Positions 5,616 through 7,027 of a stretch of DNA of 7,027 nt are shown here, piece after piece. The stretch's first letter is position 1, and the number at the start of each line of letters is the position of its first letter. Source of the DNA: Acetobacteraceae bacterium (lineage in GTDB: Bacteria > Pseudomonadota > Alphaproteobacteria > Acetobacterales > Acetobacteraceae); assembly GCA_003133265.1 (NCBI GenBank), contig PKWQ01000436.1, positions 1-7,027 on the forward strand, read 5' to 3'. The position numbers and the translations under genes were made by a program. The notes below the pieces were generated by a model. The model was given only the letters and a program-made list of their open reading frames with translations, was not told the origin of the DNA and made no database searches.

Positions 5616-6374
5616 TCAGCCCCGCCCGATAAACGGCATGTTGGTGGCCATCACGGTGAGGAATTGCACGTTGGTATCCAGCGGCAGATTCGCCATGTAC
5701 AAAACCGCATCGGCCACGTGGCGGACGTCCATCCGCGGTTCCACGGCGGTGGCGCCGTTGGCTTGCGGGACTCCCGCCGTCATGCGCTCGGTCATTTCCG
5801 TGGCGGCGTTGCCGATGTCGATCTGTCCGCAGGCGATGTTGTGGCGCCGGCCATCCAGGGAAAGGCTCTTGGTGAGGCCCGTGATGGCGTGTTTGGTAGC
5901 GGTGTATGGCGCCGAGTGAGGGCGCGGCACGTGCGCGGAGATGGAGCCGTTGTTGATGATGCGCCCACCGCGCGGATGCTGTGCCTTCATGAGCTTGATG
6001 GCTTCCTGGGCGCACAGGAATGCGCCGGTGAGGTTGACCGCGATCACCTGCATCCACTGCTCGTAGAGGATGTCCTCCAGCGGAATGGCGGGGGCGCTCG
6101 TGCCCGCGTTGTTGAACAGCACATCCAGGCGCCCAAAGGTTTCCCGGGTCTGGGCGAACAGCGCCCTGACGGAATCCGGACTCGTGACGTCGGTGGGGAC
6201 CGGGAGCATCCTGCCGCCCGGCGCGGATGCCGATGCGGCAGTCCGCTCCAGCGGCTCGATGCGCCGGCCGGCAAGCACCACCGAATACCCAGCCGACTGT
6301 AGTGCCAGGGAGACGGCGCGTCCGATGCCGCTGCCCGCTCCGGTTACGAGTGCGATCTTGCCGTTGCCGGTCAT
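5616..6374 (-). CDS. Short-chain dehydrogenase/reductase (SDR family)
   Basis: The product is a 252-residue classical SDR, a cytoplasmic NAD(P)-dependent oxidoreductase. It shows the cofactor motif TGAGSGIG (11-18), Asp62-Val63 at the adenine ring, NNAG (88-91), Asn114, catalytic Ser144, and YTATK (Tyr157, Lys161). AGRR (35-38) after the second strand suggests NADPH preference, which is an inference. The usual PG motif after the active site is replaced by GQIDIGNA (183-190), which is seen in a minority of SDRs. The substrate cannot be predicted. The ATG is preceded by AAAGGTG at 5 nt, an unusually good ribosome site. That site partly overlaps the stop codon of the upstream GT39-like gene, so the two are translationally coupled. 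Its stop is 4 bp from that of the convergent YkgJ-type gene. Confidence 0.94.
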   Translation of the reverse strand: MTGNGKIALVTGAGSGIGRAVSLALQSAGYSVVLAGRRIEPLERTAASASAPGGRMLPVPTDVTSPDSVRALFAQTRETFGRLDVLFNNAGTSAPAIPLEDILYEQWMQVIAVNLTGAFLCAQEAIKLMKAQHPRGGRIINNGSISAHVPRPHSAPYTATKHAITGLTKSLSLDGRRHNIACGQIDIGNAATEMTERMTAGVPQANGATAVEPRMDVRHVADAVLYMANLPLDTNVQFLTVMATNMPFIGRG

Positions 6375-6378
6375 ATGT

Positions 6379-7026
6379 TCACCTTTCCTTTATCCGGTAC
6401 ACGTACATGGAGTGCCCGATGATCTCCGTGGGAGTACGCAGCCAGGCCGCCTGGGCGCGCGCCACGAAGTGCGCACTAACCACATAGATGCCCGCTTCGG
6501 GATCGCGCGCCAGTTCCTCCGGTCCAACGGGCGCCAGGTTCAACCCGTAGGCGGACGGCGGGAAGGAGCCGAAGTAGGCCAGATGCACGGCCTCTCCGTG
6601 GGCGTTGCGGTCCACCCAGTCCTTCACCTGCTTCAGGGACTGCCCCCAATCCACGTTGCTGTCGTCCAGCCACAGCGGTCCGCAGCGCGAGCCGCCGTCA
6701 AGCCCGATGGCTCCCGGATTCCCGGTCAGGCAGGCGCCTTCATTAAAGTAGGCGAGATGGTCCGGGTAGATGCCTGCCGCCGCAGCCAACATCCACAAGC
6801 CTAGTGCCGCCGTCACCGCGCGTCCCCACGTCCCGTGCCGGATGAGCCACGCCGCGCCGGCGCCGCCTACCAGGCAAGCAAAGGGCAGAGCCGGGATGAT
6901 GTAGCGCATCCCCAGGTTGTCGGCAAACACGGTGTGCGCCGCCAACACAACGGCGGGCGGCAACAGCAGGAATAGCTTGACGCGCCGGGAAGAAGCGTGG
7001 CCGCGCAGCGCGAACCGGCCGATGGC
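6379..7026 (-). CDS. GT39/ArnT-like membrane glycosyltransferase, C-terminal part (5' end outside window)
   Basis: The frame is open to the window edge, giving 215 visible residues and no credible start inside. Three hydrophobic segments are seen at about 18-35 (LFLLLPPAVVLAAHTVFA), 42-62 and 69-87. The soluble tail follows, with YPDHLAYFNE (87-96) and LDDSNVDWGQSLKQVKDWV (120-138). RY-P---P before a membrane helix, then 'P..LAYFNE' and 'DSN.DWGQ', is the signature of the C-terminal part of GT39-type transferases that use polyprenyl-phosphate sugars on the outer face of the inner membrane. The catalytic N-terminal loop lies outside the window, so donor and acceptor are unknown. Four bases separate the stop from the downstream SDR start, indicating one operon. 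A linked role in envelope glycan or glycolipid modification is possible but unproven. Confidence 0.82.
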   Translation of the reverse strand, partial: AIGRFALRGHASSRRVKLFLLLPPAVVLAAHTVFADNLGMRYIIPALPFACLVGGAGAAWLIRHGTWGRAVTAALGLWMLAAAAGIYPDHLAYFNEGACLTGNPGAIGLDGGSRCGPLWLDDSNVDWGQSLKQVKDWVDRNAHGEAVHLAYFGSFPPSAYGLNLAPVGPEELARDPEAGIYVVSAHFVARAQAAWLRTPTEIIGHSMYVYRIKER

Positions 7027-7027
7027 G

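Overview
The window is about 65-70% GC by eye, with compact, mostly alternating gene blocks and short intergenic gaps. Codon use and the gene set (AroB, a DUF2889 protein, an RHH_4 ribbon-helix-helix protein, GalU and AlgC-type sugar genes, a radical SAM protein beside a YkgJ-type protein) suggest a free-living alphaproteobacterium, probably of the Rhodospirillales/Acetobacteraceae type. That assignment is inferred from family resemblance, not from a phylogeny. I see no tRNA, rRNA, CRISPR array, insertion sequence or phage gene.

Left part (1-1800). The 3' end of aroB (shikimate pathway) runs into the window on the + strand. It is followed by a DUF2889 protein with its own clear ribosome-binding site. 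A small ribbon-helix-helix protein converges on it from the - strand, with 13 bp between the two stop codons. Both converging genes carry short tandem repeats with 15-bp periodicity near their 3' ends.

Middle (1866-4997, all - strand). In transcription order these are: an abnormal gene joining a radical SAM N-terminus to the C-terminal part of GalU; an intact AlgC-type phosphomannomutase/phosphoglucomutase 11 bp downstream; a 151-bp AT-rich spacer; and an Lrp/AsnC-family regulator. The spacer holds a perfect 9-bp hairpin just after the mutase stop. It also holds two 15-bp boxes that resemble the E. coli Lrp consensus, about four helical turns apart, in front of the regulator. Autoregulation is therefore likely.

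Right part (4982-7027). A YkgJ-type cysteine-cluster protein (+) diverges from the radical SAM/GalU gene with almost no space between the start codons. It converges on an SDR oxidoreductase (-) that is translationally coupled to an upstream GT39-like membrane glycosyltransferase cut by the window edge.

The most notable item is the radical SAM-GalU reading frame. About 125 residues carry the CX3CX2C and GGEP motifs of a radical SAM enzyme. They pass without interruption into about 237 residues of GalU, so both the GalU nucleotide-binding N-terminus and the radical SAM C-terminal half are missing. The seam lies at a short segment (AAGIDQF) that would fit either parent. An in-frame deletion between short direct repeats, or an assembly collapse at such a repeat, explains it best; a working two-domain enzyme is less likely.
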